64,000 nt of DNA from Linanthus parryae. Lineage: Eukaryota; Streptophyta; Magnoliopsida; Ericales; Polemoniaceae. Below the pieces are notes generated by a model. The model saw only the letters and a program-made list of their open reading frames with translations, did no database searches and had not been told where the DNA came from. The position numbers were made by a program, and so were the translations under genes. The stretch covers positions 81,199,495-81,263,494 of the forward strand of contig JALGPY010000005.1 of the NCBI GenBank assembly GCA_023055425.1. Direction: 5' to 3'. Shown here piece by piece: positions 45,403-57,355 of this stretch (the stretch's first letter is position 1; each line of letters starts with the position of its first letter).

Positions 45403-46518
45403 GTGATTGAGCATTGTCATTCAGCACCATCTGGAGGTCATTTCAGTTGACCTGGCACAACTAGCAAGGTACTCCAATCTTGTTTCTTTTGGCCTACTAT
45501 TTTTAAAGATTGTGTTGATTGGGTAGAAGGCTATGATAGATGCTAGAGAAAAAAAATATATCCAAGACAGTGGACATGCCTATGAAAACATGGTTAGAAG
45601 TGGAACCTTTTGACTAGTGGGGGATTGATTTTATGGGTCTATTCCCATCTTCATATGGCAATAAATATATTTTGCTACCTGTGGACTATGTAACAAAGTG
45701 GGTGGAGGAAATTGCTTGTCCAAATAAAGATGCAACCACTGTGTAGAGGTTCCTGAAAATGAACATCTTCACTCGGTTTGGCAGCCCACAAGCAATGGTG
45801 AGTGATGAAGGATCCCATTTCATCAACAAGATTTTTGATCTAGTATTGAAGTAGTATCGGGTGTCTGTCCATAAATTTTATTTGCCTTATCACCCTAAAA
45901 CTAATGAGCAAGCAGAGGTCTCCAACAGGGAGATAAAAGTGATCCTTGAGAAGACAGTGAATGCTGGTAGAAAAGATTGGGCCATGAAGTTAGATGATGC
46001 TTTATGGGCATACAGGACAGCATGGAAGACTCCTCTTAACATGTCACCATTTCAGTTAGTGTTTGGTAACTCTTGTCATCTTCTTGTTGAGCTTGAGCAC
46101 ATATCTTATTGGGAAATCAAGCAATTGAACATGGATCACAAGTTGGCTGGTGAGGCATGAAAGTTCAAGGTATTGGAGCTAGAGGAATGGAGGCTACGTG
46201 CTTATGAGAGTTCTAAGGTTTACAAAGAAAATGCCAAGAGATGGCATGACATCCACATCAAGCCAAGGGAGCTCCATGTAGGTCAGCAAAAGTTGCCTTC
46301 AACTCTAGGTTTAGGATTTTCCCGGGCAAGTTGCGTTCTTGGTGGTCTGGACCATTCCAGATTCATCAAGTTTATCCATGGGGAGCTATGAAGCTAGAGG
46401 ACCCTCATAGTAAGGAATGCTTTCGTGTGAACGGTAATCGGGTCAAGCAATACTATCCCTCTATGCCAACGAAGATTAATATGGTGGTGATGTACTTAGA
46501 TCCACCTAATCAAGAATG
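45403..46518 (+). pseudogene. Element E integrase, broken
   Basis: It starts at the zinc-binding region (HCHSAPSGGHFS followed by a stop). Further stops and shifts cover the first catalytic part near 45600. SDEGSHFINK follows near 45800, then [37 protein letters not shown] and SPFQLVFG (open 45861-46160). The C-terminal part contains KLRSWWSGPFQIHQVYPWGA and RVNGNRVKQYYP and ends at a stop at 46517-46519. At least five stops or shifts are seen. Confidence 0.9.
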
Positions 46519-49495
46519 AGGTAACCGGGTCGGGTCGTTGACCTTAAATTACAAGCGCTTCTTGGGAGGAAACCCAATGTAGAGTAGGATGTTTGTTATT
46601 TTGTTTAGTTTGGGTTTTGAATTCCCCATATTCGATTGAGAGAGATTAGAGAGAGGGTTTTGACATTTGAATTGAGTGTGCAGGAATGAAAAAGGAAGCA
46701 TAGGTGTTTGATTCCCCTTCTTCAGGTGTAGAATGCGCCTCGGAGTCCACAAATTGGTGGAAAAAGAAGAAAAATAGAGGTTAGTCCCAGGGAATTTCGG
46801 CCCAAAATGCCCCCACTTCGGCCCGAAATGCCCCTTCATTTCAGCCCGAAATAAAAAACGCAATCTTTTTTGCTTTTCAAAATTCATTTCGGCCCGAAAT
46901 GCACTGCAACACTTGGAATTTTTTCTCTTTCTTCCTCACACTAGGGGATCATGTCCTTTGGGGGGACACTCTAAATTCATTGAGGACAATGATATCTCAA
47001 GTTTGGGGGGGGGGGATTTACATATATCTTTGGTCGCGTTAACTTGCATAACCATGTTACACATAAATTAGTAGCTCAAATTAGACGTAGGTGTCAGAGT
47101 TAGGATTGCATGTGCACGTTTAATTATTGAATTGTATATATATTGTTTGCACTTTTATTTTTTGACTCCACGTACCCATATGTGTTGTTAATCGAGTTGG
47201 CCCAAGCATATACAGTTAGGAAAATTAAATTAAAACCCAAGAAAAGAATTAAAAAATTTAAAAATCCAAAAAAATTGTTTTTTTTAGAAAGGGCAATCGA
47301 AGAGAGTGAATGTTGAGAGGGCTTAATGATAGAATTCCTTAGGAGTATGATGATCTGAGGTGAGGTAGACGCGAGAAATACTGGAGTAGGAAGGCTATAG
47401 GGCTAATGCACTTTAGAATTGTGAAAAGCTGCCCCTCTAACGAGTTGTCCTACTAGCGCTACACAACCGTAACTTAGGGGGCCTCATGTCCCGTCTCCAT
47501 CTCCTAGGTCCACTAGTTACCCGAAATTGATCCATTTACCCCTTTTATTCACATCCTCTAGCCTAGGAAGCCTTTCCTTTTGACTTGCATCACTAGTTAG
47601 AATGGTTCCTTCCTATGCATCATGATAGAGGGAGTTGAGTTAGGGAAAATCGATGAGGGAGAGCTGATTTTATACATTGTTTGTGGATTCTCTTGCATGT
47701 CATCTTTTGAGGGAATGTGAGGGTGAGTTAGAGACGGCATCACACTTCGGTGTGTCGGTGATTCATGTCCTTACACCACGATCATGGGTTGAGAGCCGTA
47801 GTGCGTGATATTCTTTCCGCACGTCATGGTGTGGGGGTTGAGTGATAGTATAGGAGGTCGTGCTTTGATTTTCATTCATATTCTCTATATCTTAGGTGAT
47901 GAGGAGGATCGGTTGGAAAAGCAGGTTTACACTTTTATTACAAGGTTTTAGATATGCTTTACATCGAGTGTGAGGGTGTCGACCACTATTTTGATTATAT
48001 CATTGATTTGACACATTCCACGCCCACATTAATTGCTTTGATACTTGGATATCCTCGAATATTACTATCATTATGCTAATGCACTTTAGAATTTTCAGTA
48101 GCTGCCCCTGAAACTAGTTATCCTACTAGCGGTACACCACCGTCACTTAGGTAGTCGTCGACCCTCCTCGTAGTGGCAACGTAACAGCTGTACGAGTGAT
48201 GTTTATGGTTGCCTCACGTCCTGTCTCCATATCCAAGGCCCACTAGTTACCCAAAGTTGATCCATTAACCCTTTTATTCACATCCTATAGCCTAGGAAGC
48301 CTTTCCTTGTGACTGGCATCACAAGTTAGAATGGTCCCTTCCTATGCGTCATGATAGGGAGTTGAGTTAGGGAGGTTCGATGTTGAAGAGCTGATTTTAT
48401 ACATCATTTGTGGATTCTTTTGAATGTCATCTTTTTAGGGGATGTGAGGGTGAGTTAGAGATGGCAACACACTTTGGTGTGGCGGTGAGTCGTGTCCTTA
48501 CACCACGATCATAGGTGGAGAGCCGTAGTGCGTGATATTCTTTTTCACACCTCATTGGGTGGTGTTTGATTGATCGTATAGGAGGTTGTTCTTTGATTTT
48601 CATGAATATTCTCTATATCTTAGGTGATGAGGAGGATCAGTTGGAAAAGTACGTTTACACATTGATATCCCAGTTTTAGATATGCTTTACATCGAGTGTC
48701 GGGTTGTCGGCATATATTTTGATTATATCACTGTTTAAAAAATTCCACCCCACATTATTTTCTTTGATACTTAGATCTCCTCGGATATTACTATAATTAT
48801 TGTTAGCTCGATGGAATTTGTTGAAAAAAAAAACAGAAATAGAAAGTGAACGGAAAAAGGAGCAAGCTTGAAATTCATGAAGAATGGGGAGATTAGCTAT
48901 GGATCTAGATCACTTCTTCACATTTGTGGCTGCGAGAACGGAGTTTCACAATGATTGAGGGAATGAAGGCCAGAGTAGTTAGATTCTGTGGGGTTCCTTA
49001 GATTTTGGTGAGGGAGTGTTAGAACCGGGTTTTGTGAGATATGTCATGACGTATAGGACTGCGCTTCTTAATATCCTATCATACACGTCCTAAGCCATCA
49101 ACATTTTAACCCGTGGATTCATAGCTCGAATTATAGGTGCTAGGGATACGTTTGACGAGTGTGCGGAAGCAACTTATTGAGTGTTCGTGCCCGTTCTGTC
49201 TAACGAAACTGCCCGCAAGTTTTAACTATCACCAAAGTTATAGAATCTCTAAGGAATATGAGATCCTTAAGACATGCTGGTTTGCTTTTCGATATTGCCC
49301 AATCTCTAACCTAAAAAGGAAAAAATGGTTTTCTTTGCTTAGTTGCATTGTTTATAATCGAGTTGCATTGTTTAAAGTCATGTAGATTGCATAGTCCGGT
49401 GTTTGAGTCGTTGTGTCTAAGGAAAATTAAAGATAGATCTGAATATTGGAAGCAAGTGTTGCTCGGGACGAGCAAGAAGGTAGTGTGGGGGAATT
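46519..49495 (+). other. Element E long 3' noncoding region and polypurine tract
   Basis: Nearly 3 kb without a convincing gene. It holds four GGCCCGAAAT-type motifs (46794-46901), G homopolymers near 47006-47015, an imperfect 0.7-kb tandem repeat (47403-48801) and the polypurine tract GTGTGGGGGAA just before the LTR. Athila elements commonly have a long region here that can carry an env-like frame; none is open in this copy. Confidence 0.7.
47403..48801 (+). repeat. Imperfect tandem repeat of ~0.7 kb in element E
   Basis: Unit 1 (47403-48075) and unit 2 (48076-48801) both start CTAATGCACTTTAGAATT and share CCTACTAGCG, CCTAGGAAGCCTTTCCTT, CCTTACACCACGATCAT, TTAGATATGCTTTACATCGA and a closing ATATTACTAT.ATTAT. 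Unit 2 has an extra stretch of roughly 55 bases near 48150-48210. Many substitutions show an old duplication. Confidence 0.88.
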
Positions 49496-51014
49496 TGATA
49501 GCGCCTTCTAAAAGCTATATATTATTGTTATTTTCCTCATTATCATGAGATATTTGAGCTTAATTGTAGAGAATATGTTGCGTTTTATCACTTGTTGGTT
49601 CCTATGTGTTTTATTGTTAGTCTGGGCGTTTCTATGCATATTTAGTTGTTATTTGTGAAATATAATCGGTTGGTATGTTTGTTCATGTTGTCCTGACAGG
49701 AACGGATTCTAATCGGTTGCTAGGAGGCAAGGAACGAATTTCGGAAATAACGGGAGATCAAGTGGAACGAAGAGAAGCAAAGTTGGAGGAGCCGGAGTGA
49801 CCATTCTGCACTAATTTGATCATAGCTGGAGTTCTACAACTATTATAGGAGTTAGACTGTTGCAAAATTAAAGTAGACTAAAATAGCATTCCAACGACAG
49901 GTCACAGAGCTTAATCGGAGATCGGACGAAGAGGTTATGGACTGGAGAAGTCAGAGGCCAAATTCAGGAGCAACTTGCCAGTGCATTTGGCCCGAAATAC
50001 ACTCTATTGGGGTCCGAAATGCCCTGACACTAAAGTCCGTTTTTTGGGGCAAAAATACAAATTTTAAATTCTTGGGTGATTTTTGGCTAAAGGATGACCT
50101 AAGTGGCCTGAAGAATCATTCACGCACGGAGAGGAAGAGAGAGGACGACACAAGGAAGCTCTAGGACGAGGATTCACGCACCTCTTGGGGAGATTTCATC
50201 GTTTGATTCTTCTTCTTCATATCTTGAACTATTTTCTACGGAGAATATGATGTCATAAAACTATCTCATGTCTAGCTAAACTCAAAGCTAGGTGATTATG
50301 GAGAACTAGGGTTTACTTGATTGATTCTTGGATTTGCATCTTCAACTCAAGCTCTTAATTCTAAGCATGTGAGGCTTGATCACGCATCACATGTTAGTTA
50401 TCTAGGAGAGTGTATGAAAGTAAATCAACCCTAGGTTCGTGAAGAGTAGGAGGACATTCTTAATATTCTTGAGACTGAGAGGTGAAAGAATGAGAGTGAT
50501 CACTTGAGGATTTGTTCCAGTTGATTATGAAAGAATAATAGCTTTGAAAGGACTGTCAGGTCTTGTATATGTAGTTAGCATAACAACTAGAGTAATGTGA
50601 TTAACAACATTAGGGTGAAAGGATTTGTGTTTATTACAGTACAGTGTGATACATGATTGAAAGATATGTGTTGCGAGTATAATATAATATGTTGGAAGAA
50701 AAAATGAAGTGTTGTGAACAGAATCCGAAAATCAATTGAGTACCCTAGGGACCCTAAATCATCTACTTTCTCCATACTCTTAGTAATCTTATTCAATTAA
50801 ATTGCAATTCTTGGTTACGCAAAGCCACTTGATTGAGGGTGGTAAACTTAAAATCATTCAACTCATTCTTACCGGTTACTTTGTACCCAAAGGTTGAGTA
50901 ACGATTGACTAATAGTAGCTCAACTACATGTGGGTTCGACAAATCGGAGTCCTAAATAATCCAATTTACTACTTGACCGTAAACTTGCCCAGTACGTGTA
51001 ATTTAGGCGCGTCA
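49496..51014 (+). repeat. 3' LTR of element E (1519 bp)
   Basis: TGATAGCGCC...TAGGCGCGTCA. It is related to D (minus strand of 10274 leftward) through most of its first 350 bases. Two GTCCGAAAT/GGCCCGAAAT motifs (49984-50022) echo those upstream of the LTR. There is no second LTR in the window. Confidence 0.87.
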
Positions 51015-52132
51015 GGAGACTTTTGCTCTTGTTGCCAGGTTGGAAGCAATTAGAATTCTACTTGCATTTGCATCTCACAAGAATATGAAACAGTTTCAAA
51101 TGGATTTGAAGTGTGCATTCTTAAATGGATATTTTCACGAGGAAGTTTATAATGCTCAACCTCCAGGATTTGAAAATGACAAGTTTCCTAATCATGTTTA
51201 TAAACTTGACAAGGCACTTTATGGTTTGAAACAAGCCCAAGGGCTTGGTATGAAAGATTGTCAAAGTTTTTACTTGAAAATTATTTCACAAGAGGATTGG
51301 TAGACAAAATTTCAGAAAGACTCATGAGGAAGATATTATTGTAGTTCAAATATATGTTGATGATATTCTGTTTGGAGCTACTAATGACCTTCTTTGCAAG
51401 GAATTCTCAAATCTTATGAGCATGGAATTTGAAATGAGTTTGATGGGAGAGTTGAAATTATTTCTTGAACTTCAAATACATCAGATGAAGAATGTCTTAT
51501 TTCTACATCAAAGCAGGTTCACAAGAGACTTGTTGAGAAAATATAATATGTCTCAATCGAAAGAAACCAAGACCCCCATGAGCTCATATTGTCATTAGAG
51601 AAGATGAACCTGGTAAGAGCGTGAATGTGAAAGAATATACAGGTATGATTGGATAAATACTATATCTCACAGCCAGTAGACCATATATCATGTTCAGTGT
51701 TTGTATGTGTGCTAGATTTCAAGGTGAACCTAAAGAATCACACTTGAATGCTGTCAAAAGAATCTTTAATTATCTCAATGGTACCAAAGTCTTACGGATT
51801 TGGTATCCCAAACAATCTAATTTATGTTTGTATGGCTATTGAGATGCTCACTTTGCAGGATATATAGTTGATATAAAGAGTACATGAGGATGTTGCCAAT
51901 TTCTTGGATCATCATTAATTAGCTGGCATTGAAAGAAGCAAAACTCAGTTGCACTATCAACATCGGAAGCTGAATAAATAGCAGCTAGAGCTTGCTTCTC
52001 ACAATTGTTACGGATAGCTCAACAAATGAGAGACCTTGGATTTGATTTCAAAGAGATACCTATTAAGTGTGACAACACAAGTGCACTATCAATCACAAAG
52101 AATCCAGTTCAGCATTATAGAACCAAACACAT
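51015..52132 (+). pseudogene. Sirevirus G pol: RT (partial) and RNase H, broken
   Basis: It begins inside RT (ETFALVARLEAIRILLAFAS in a Sirevirus context) directly after the E LTR. MDLKCAFLNGYFHEEV and LYGLKQAQ follow, then a frameshift near 51235 and an intact YVDD at about 51352-51363. RNase H carries stops near WH and AE (51930, 51975). The C-terminus breaks off at RTKHI, where pol jumps to noncoding sequence, so about 65 codons and the normal LNKDALV end are deleted. Confidence 0.88.
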
Positions 52133-52462
52133 TCCAAAGCCTTGAAATACTTTCCAATGCCTTGAAAATAAGACTCTGTTTAGTTAATAATATGGATCTT
52201 TCAATGTTGGGTGTTATCTTTGTAGATAATTGCTCAATTTTACCCCTTACTTTTCAAAAACCCCCTTTTCAGCCAAAATAGCATAATATTATTTATTTCC
52301 AACGGCACACACAACTTCGAATCTAATTGATTCTGCAAATGTTCAAAACATTAGGAAAATATTCAGTTTCCTTTTAAAACTGAAACTCTTCAGTATTTAT
52401 CTTCTTCTCTCTTTCTCTCCATTGTATCTCTCCTACCTTTCTCTTTTGTTTCCCAAACCCTA
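52133..52462 (+). other. G spacer between pol and env-like frame
   Basis: Noncoding; CCTTGAAA motifs at 52138-52170, then the same pyrimidine-rich lead-in to the env-like ATG as in B and C. Left end created by a deletion. Confidence 0.6.
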
Positions 52463-54007
52463 ATGAGCACTAGAAGAGCCTCTGATAGAATCAAGATGGC
52501 TGGTGGTTCTACTGCTGCTACAGAAAAGAAAAGAAAGACTGCTGAGGAAGAGGTTCAGACACTTAGTGGTGACTCAAGTTCATTAAATCCAAGTGCAGAA
52601 TAAATTGGCCCTCCTCCTCCCAAGAAGGCCGAAAAGAAAGATCAGACACCCACTTCCAGCAAGAAGAAGAAGAAGAAGGTAGTTGAATCTGCTCCAGAGA
52701 AACAGATTGCTAGTCCTAAGAAGCTGAAGAAGTGGTTCATTACAAATACACTGATAAGAAAAGCTCTCTTTGGTTTGTTCTAAACCCTCCAGACATAGCC
52801 TAGCACAGACTCACTAGATTCTTCTACCTAAACATGAAACAAATCAAGACTTTGAACCATTTGACTTAAACCAAAGTTGCTGGCAGTACTTTTGAATTAG
52901 ATCACTCTGAGTTTGCCAATGTTCTAGGCTGTCCAAGAGGTTTGACACAAGCAATCACCCTCCTAAAAGTGAAGACCTGAAACTGGCGAAAGAAGAGTTC
53001 TTTCTACCCAACACATCTACCACATCCAAGCAGTTAACATACTCTTTGCTAACTGTTTAAGCTAAAGTCTTGTTTACAAACTTGATGAGATGTGTGGTGC
53101 CAAGGGTTAAGTGTGGTGATCACAGAAAGAGTGCTATACTTAATGTATTTGGTTATGCATTGATATGAGGTTGATCTTCCAAAAATTGTGATGGAACATA
53201 TCCTTTACTGAAAAACCAATTAGAGGAAGCATCCTTTTCCATATGAGAATCTCCTTTCCTCATTCTTTCAACACCTTGATATTCCAATTGACATGGAAGA
53301 CACTCTCACTACTGGTTTTGGTATGCTTCATGAAAAAGAATTTGAGAAAATTGGTGTAGTAAAAACCAGTTCCAAGACTTGGAAGTTATACTCTGAATTG
53401 ACTGAAGAAGAGCTGATATCCAAGAAGTTTCTTAAACCCAAGGCCTTGACCCCTACCTCAAGCCAAACCACTCAGCCTCAAGACCTCTCCTTGGTTCTTC
53501 ATAAACTTGTTGAACTTGAGAAGAACAAGGATGAAATGAAGGAGAATCAGCATGAGTTTGGAACTGAGTTCAAACAAATGAAGTTCATGGTTCAAAACAT
53601 GCTCAAAATCTTGAATGTGTTTGATGTTCCTGAAGAAGTTTCTCAAGCTGCAGAAGCAACCAAGAAGGCTGGATAAACCAAAGAACTTTTTAGTAACCAT
53701 TCAACTCTAGATGACACTGCTGAAGTGAAGGATAAGGGTAAGCAAGTGGTTTAGGAACAACGTGATGAAGACCAAGAAAAAGATGAAGCTGACAGTCTAA
53801 ATTCAATAATACAATATGAAGATCTCAAGAAGAAGCAAAAGAAGCAAAATTTTCCAGAAATAGTAATTGAAGCGGATTTGTTTGAGGCTGAAGGTGAAGC
53901 TGGTGATAAAGTGAATCAAGGAGAAGAACAGGATGATGAAAAATGATGAAGAAGATAGTGAGGAAGAAGATGCAGAGAAGCAAGGAGATGGAGACCCAAT
54001 ACCTTAA
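52463..54007 (+). pseudogene. Sirevirus G env-like gene, uninterrupted but frame-broken
   Basis: ATG follows AAACCCTA. The N-terminus (MSTRRASDRIKMAGG) and lysine run are as in B. A deletion joins KKLKKWFITNT to the second half of the central domain (LNMKQIK, LDHSEFANVLGCP), which reads in several frames. The order EEFFLPN, MRCVVPR, NTL, DLSLVLHKLVELEKNKDEMK (open 53293-53676) and an acidic tail ending GDGDPIP follows. It is the only env-like copy here not split by an insertion and serves as the map for B. Multiple stops and shifts show it is dead. Confidence 0.8.
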
Positions 54008-54383
54008 CTCTTGCTTATTCTTTCCATCTTTTTCAATGCCTTATATTCCTTTTCAAAGTCTCGAAAAATTTTATCTTTTAAACAGCTTTCTTATATTTTT
54101 TCCACAACTTGGATCCACAATTTTCTCCATCTTTTTTTATGAAAGTAAAATAGGGGGAGAAATTTAGGTGTTTTATGTTTATTTGCTAGTTAAAAGACCT
54201 GGTTTTGGTCAATAGGATTATCTAAAAACTTTGATGTTACTTAGTTGCTTAATAAGTTGGATTGTTTGGATACCTTGTGTTACAGTTTATTGGTATAATT
54301 ATGTTGCTATGTTCTAATGAGTATTTTTTTGTAGAACCCTAGCCTTAACAGTTTATGGTTTTGTCTTTCATCAAGGGGGAGAT
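54008..54383 (+). promoter_or_regulatory. G 3' untranslated region with two polypurine tracts
   Basis: Proximal tract AAAATAGGGGGAGAAA near 54147-54162 and LTR-adjacent AAGGGGGAGA at 54373-54382, separated by about 220 bases, as in C. Confidence 0.75.
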
Positions 54384-55627
54384 TATAAGTTCATCCTTGT
54401 TTCAAAGGATTGAAATAGCTAGTTTATTTCAAGGCCTTGAAACAACTTTCAAGGCTTTGAAGCAGACGGTGCATCTGAAGAATGAACTTAGGGGGATTTT
54501 CCGATTCCATTCTAACTCCTAAACTCTTATACTTGTTTATATGTTATTTGATAATGAAAGAAAAAGTATTTTTGACTATCTAAACTGTGACTAATCAATG
54601 TGCTTGACTAAGATTTTGCAGGGAAATTATGTTTCCTATTTTGCAGGATATATTTCCTAAACTGTATTTTTGCAGAAAGAGAAATTGCTTGATGATTTGA
54701 TTATGTTCTTGACTTTTATTGATTGAAAGCTTCCCAACATCTTCAGAAACAAGATTAAGACAGTATCTTTGAAGATACTGAGCAGTTATCCGTTCGGAGA
54801 AGCTATTAAAGAAGTCAACAGCAGAAGCTACTAAATAGGGAAGTTTGATATGAAGAGATCTTGAAGATCTGCAATTCAAACTGCTCCTTGAAAGAGTGAA
54901 GAGCTGAAGACATTCAACGGGAAAATGAACATAGACATTCAAATGCTATCACGGATTGACAAGCAACACAAAAGAAGATTCATTCCTCTAATTCCAAGCA
55001 TGGGAAGAACAGTGCATACTCACTGCAGACTTAGTTCTAGTGTTCTTCTACCCTGAGATTTATTTGCATATCATTATGATAATACTTCTAGTTATTTTTA
55101 TCGTGGACTGTTGAAGGAGAACAATAGAGAATTATTATTGAATTAGTTAGCTACAGCAGGTACTAGATACGTTAGTGAGAACCACAAGTTGTAACAGAGC
55201 AGGAGAAGTCTCTGTGCTTCAGATCTTGGGCTGAGCTTTTGATTATTAAGAATTCAGTTGAAAATCTTGCAGGAATCAAGTCTCTGAGTTAGAGACGTAG
55301 GTCCAAGTGGACTGAACTCTATACATCTTGTGTCTCTTGCATCTACTTTTTATTTCTTTACTTATCTTATTTGCAGCAAACAAAATAGGTTTTATTTCAA
55401 GGGTTTGAAACTTATTTCAAGGACTTGAAATAGAATTAGCTTTTCTACAACAACTGTTTTGATTCCAAGGACTTGAAACTCATTTCAAGGCGTTGATATA
55501 CGTTCTACTCTTTACAAATCTTTTCGAAACCACTCTTCATGCAAGTTTACCAAACATTTCCATACTTTAATCAACCCCCCCTTCTAGATTATTAATTCTT
55601 TATTACTGCGTACATTACAGTCCTTCA
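54384..55627 (+). repeat. 3' LTR of Sirevirus G (1244 bp)
   Basis: It begins TATAAGTTC (TG changed to TA) and ends ACAGTCCTTCA. CAAGGCCTTGAA motifs at 54404-54462, CCTTGAAA-like motifs at 55395-55500, and an ACCCCCCCTTCTAGA block near the end align with B and C. The TSD ATCTA follows at 55628-55632. Confidence 0.88.
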
Positions 55628-55632
55628 ATCTA

Positions 55633-57355
55633 GAAACAGTACTCGAGCGTACGGAGAAAGGACTCGGGGTGCACGTAGTGCCATATCTTTAGGGACCGAA
55701 GCCCAGGGAATCATTACCCGTACTGATTTTAGGGACAGGTTCCCATGGAATTAAACCCGATATAACATGTTCCGGTACATGGGATTCATTTCACTATACT
55801 CCAGGGATCTAACCCGAATATCTCTTTAGGGACAAGGCCCAGGGAATCATCACCCAATATAAGTAACATAATGGTTTGTATTTCGTTATCACTGATTTAT
55901 GATCAAGTGTTACAAGTATTCCAATCACTGATTTATGATCAAGTGTTACAAGTATTCCAATCTCAACTAATAATTTGAAGATTTGAAAAGCAAAAAAAAC
56001 AACGTTTATCAAGTAGGGGATGAAATACGACAACTATTTTTGCATTAAGTAGTGGAAACGAAAGAAGCTAGCACGAGAGACTAAGCATGTAACTCACCTC
56101 AAATAGTTACATCAGTTAGTACGAAGGGGCGTCGATGAAGTCTTCGACTAGGCAAGAAGGGAGAATGTTCCTCGAATAGGGAATGGGCTACTGAGTCTTG
56201 GATGATCCTTCTTCCCCGGATAAAAAAAAATATAGGTATCGGCATCTAAATAGTTGCGTCGTAGGATACATAGTGCTCAGCGCAGCTAATTAAGGGTCCG
56301 AGGCACTCTAAGTAGGCAGCCGAAAACCTTGTTTGCAGCAAAGCCTTATTTCCAGGATATGTGGTAGACTGCTTTAAAATAATACTTTGATCCTCTCTTC
56401 GTCAGCTGTAAGAGGACTTGGGCCATCCGCAGGAGGTGTCCACGAATGCTTCGCCTACAAATTATCAATTATTTTGTCACACGAGTAGCACTATTAAACA
56501 TATGAACTTTCCCTATATGATTGTTTGGCTAGGATGAAAGATCAAGCCTAACCCTCGTGATCCCCAAAATGATTATGGTAAGACGACATATTTATTCAGT
56601 AAGAAACCTACTTAAATTCAATAACTATTTAGTCACATTCACTTTTATTATGAAAGTTGTATTTTTGAATTCTGGTCAATAACAGCAGGTTAGTCTTATA
56701 TCTATAAAATTGCTATCCTTAGCTCACTTCAACAAACATAGCCTATTAGGGAATTTTCAAATTTTTAAAAGAATATGAATTTCCAATAAAATAACATAAT
56801 GTGATTCATTTAAAAAATATTCAAAATCGGATACCGAAACACCAAGAACATAAGAGGCGACATTGGCTCGGAGTTTCTTCGAAAGTTGCAGGAGCATCGG
56901 TGGTTGGGTGGCTGGTTTCAGATCCTTCTGGGTTCGTTCGGAATGCTAGAACGGTGGTGAAGTCGTCGGAAGAGGAGAAGAGGGATTAAGGGGCAATGGG
57001 GGTTGAGCAATTGTTGGTTCGGTCTTTGGGTGTGCTTCGGCGGTGGCTTCTTGTCGCCGCTGGTCCTGCTACTATTTCGATCGGAAAGAGAGATACAACA
57101 TGGTGGGGAGAGAGAGATCGAAGGCAGAGGGACAGAGGGAGATAGAGCAGACAGTGGCAGCGGTGGTGGATTCCATTGCTGCCTCTGTTTTTTGCCGGAG
57201 AGAACATAGAAGAGAGGCTGGGTCAGAGAGAGATCCAGAGTGATAAAGGGGAGGTAGAGAGAGATTGATAGAGACGGAGTTGGAGATGTTGGTGGCGTTG
57301 TTGTTTGTTCCCTCCGGCGGTGATGGAGGAACTGGGGAGTTTTGTTTCTCTTTTG
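55633..57355. other. Unassigned sequence right of Sirevirus G
   Basis: About 1.7 kb with no recognisable protein. It opens with three or four degenerate copies of a roughly 40-base phrase containing TTTAGGGAC and CCCAGGGAATCAT.ACCC (55685-55860), then a 36-base perfect tandem repeat. Farther right, 56850-57350 is richer in G+C, with short frames that carry no domain I know. It may be old noncoding element DNA or part of a host gene. Confidence 0.45.
55889..55960. repeat. 36-bp perfect tandem repeat, two units
   Basis: Units 55889-55924 and 55925-55960 start TCACTGATTTATGATCAAG and end TATTCCAA, with no mismatch. Confidence 0.97.

Larger units (their letters stand above)
44190..51014 (+). mobile_element. 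Athila-like Ty3/gypsy element E, 5'-truncated
   Basis: Gypsy order is seen: RT, RNase H, integrase, long 3' noncoding region and a 1.5-kb 3' LTR. The 5' LTR, gag, protease and N-terminal RT are missing. The Athila assignment rests on RT and RNase H motifs ([30 protein letters not shown]) and the long LTR. Its right end abuts G RT at 51015. The left TSD is lost with the deletion, so insertion versus capture cannot be proved. Confidence 0.87.
43318..55627 (+). mobile_element. Sirevirus G with nested Athila-like element (12.3 kb)
   Basis: It begins TTTAAGGTC (expected TGTAAGGTC, so one base of the terminal TG has changed) and ends GTCCTTCA. The flanks carry the perfect TSD ATCTA at 43313-43317 and 55628-55632. 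It retains part of the 5' LTR, the 3' half of pol, an env-like gene and the 3' LTR. gag, protease, integrase and the start of RT are gone, replaced by the truncated Athila-like element E. Confidence 0.88.

Noticed and set aside
49081..49495. Possible host gene or env-like frame before the E LTR (frames at 49137 and 49348)
   Set aside because: Short frames without a domain, in the noncoding region just before the polypurine tract of E.
56801..57243. Short Arg- and Glu-rich frames that could be a host exon
   Set aside because: They overlap in three frames on both strands and no protein family is recognisable. Left as unassigned sequence.
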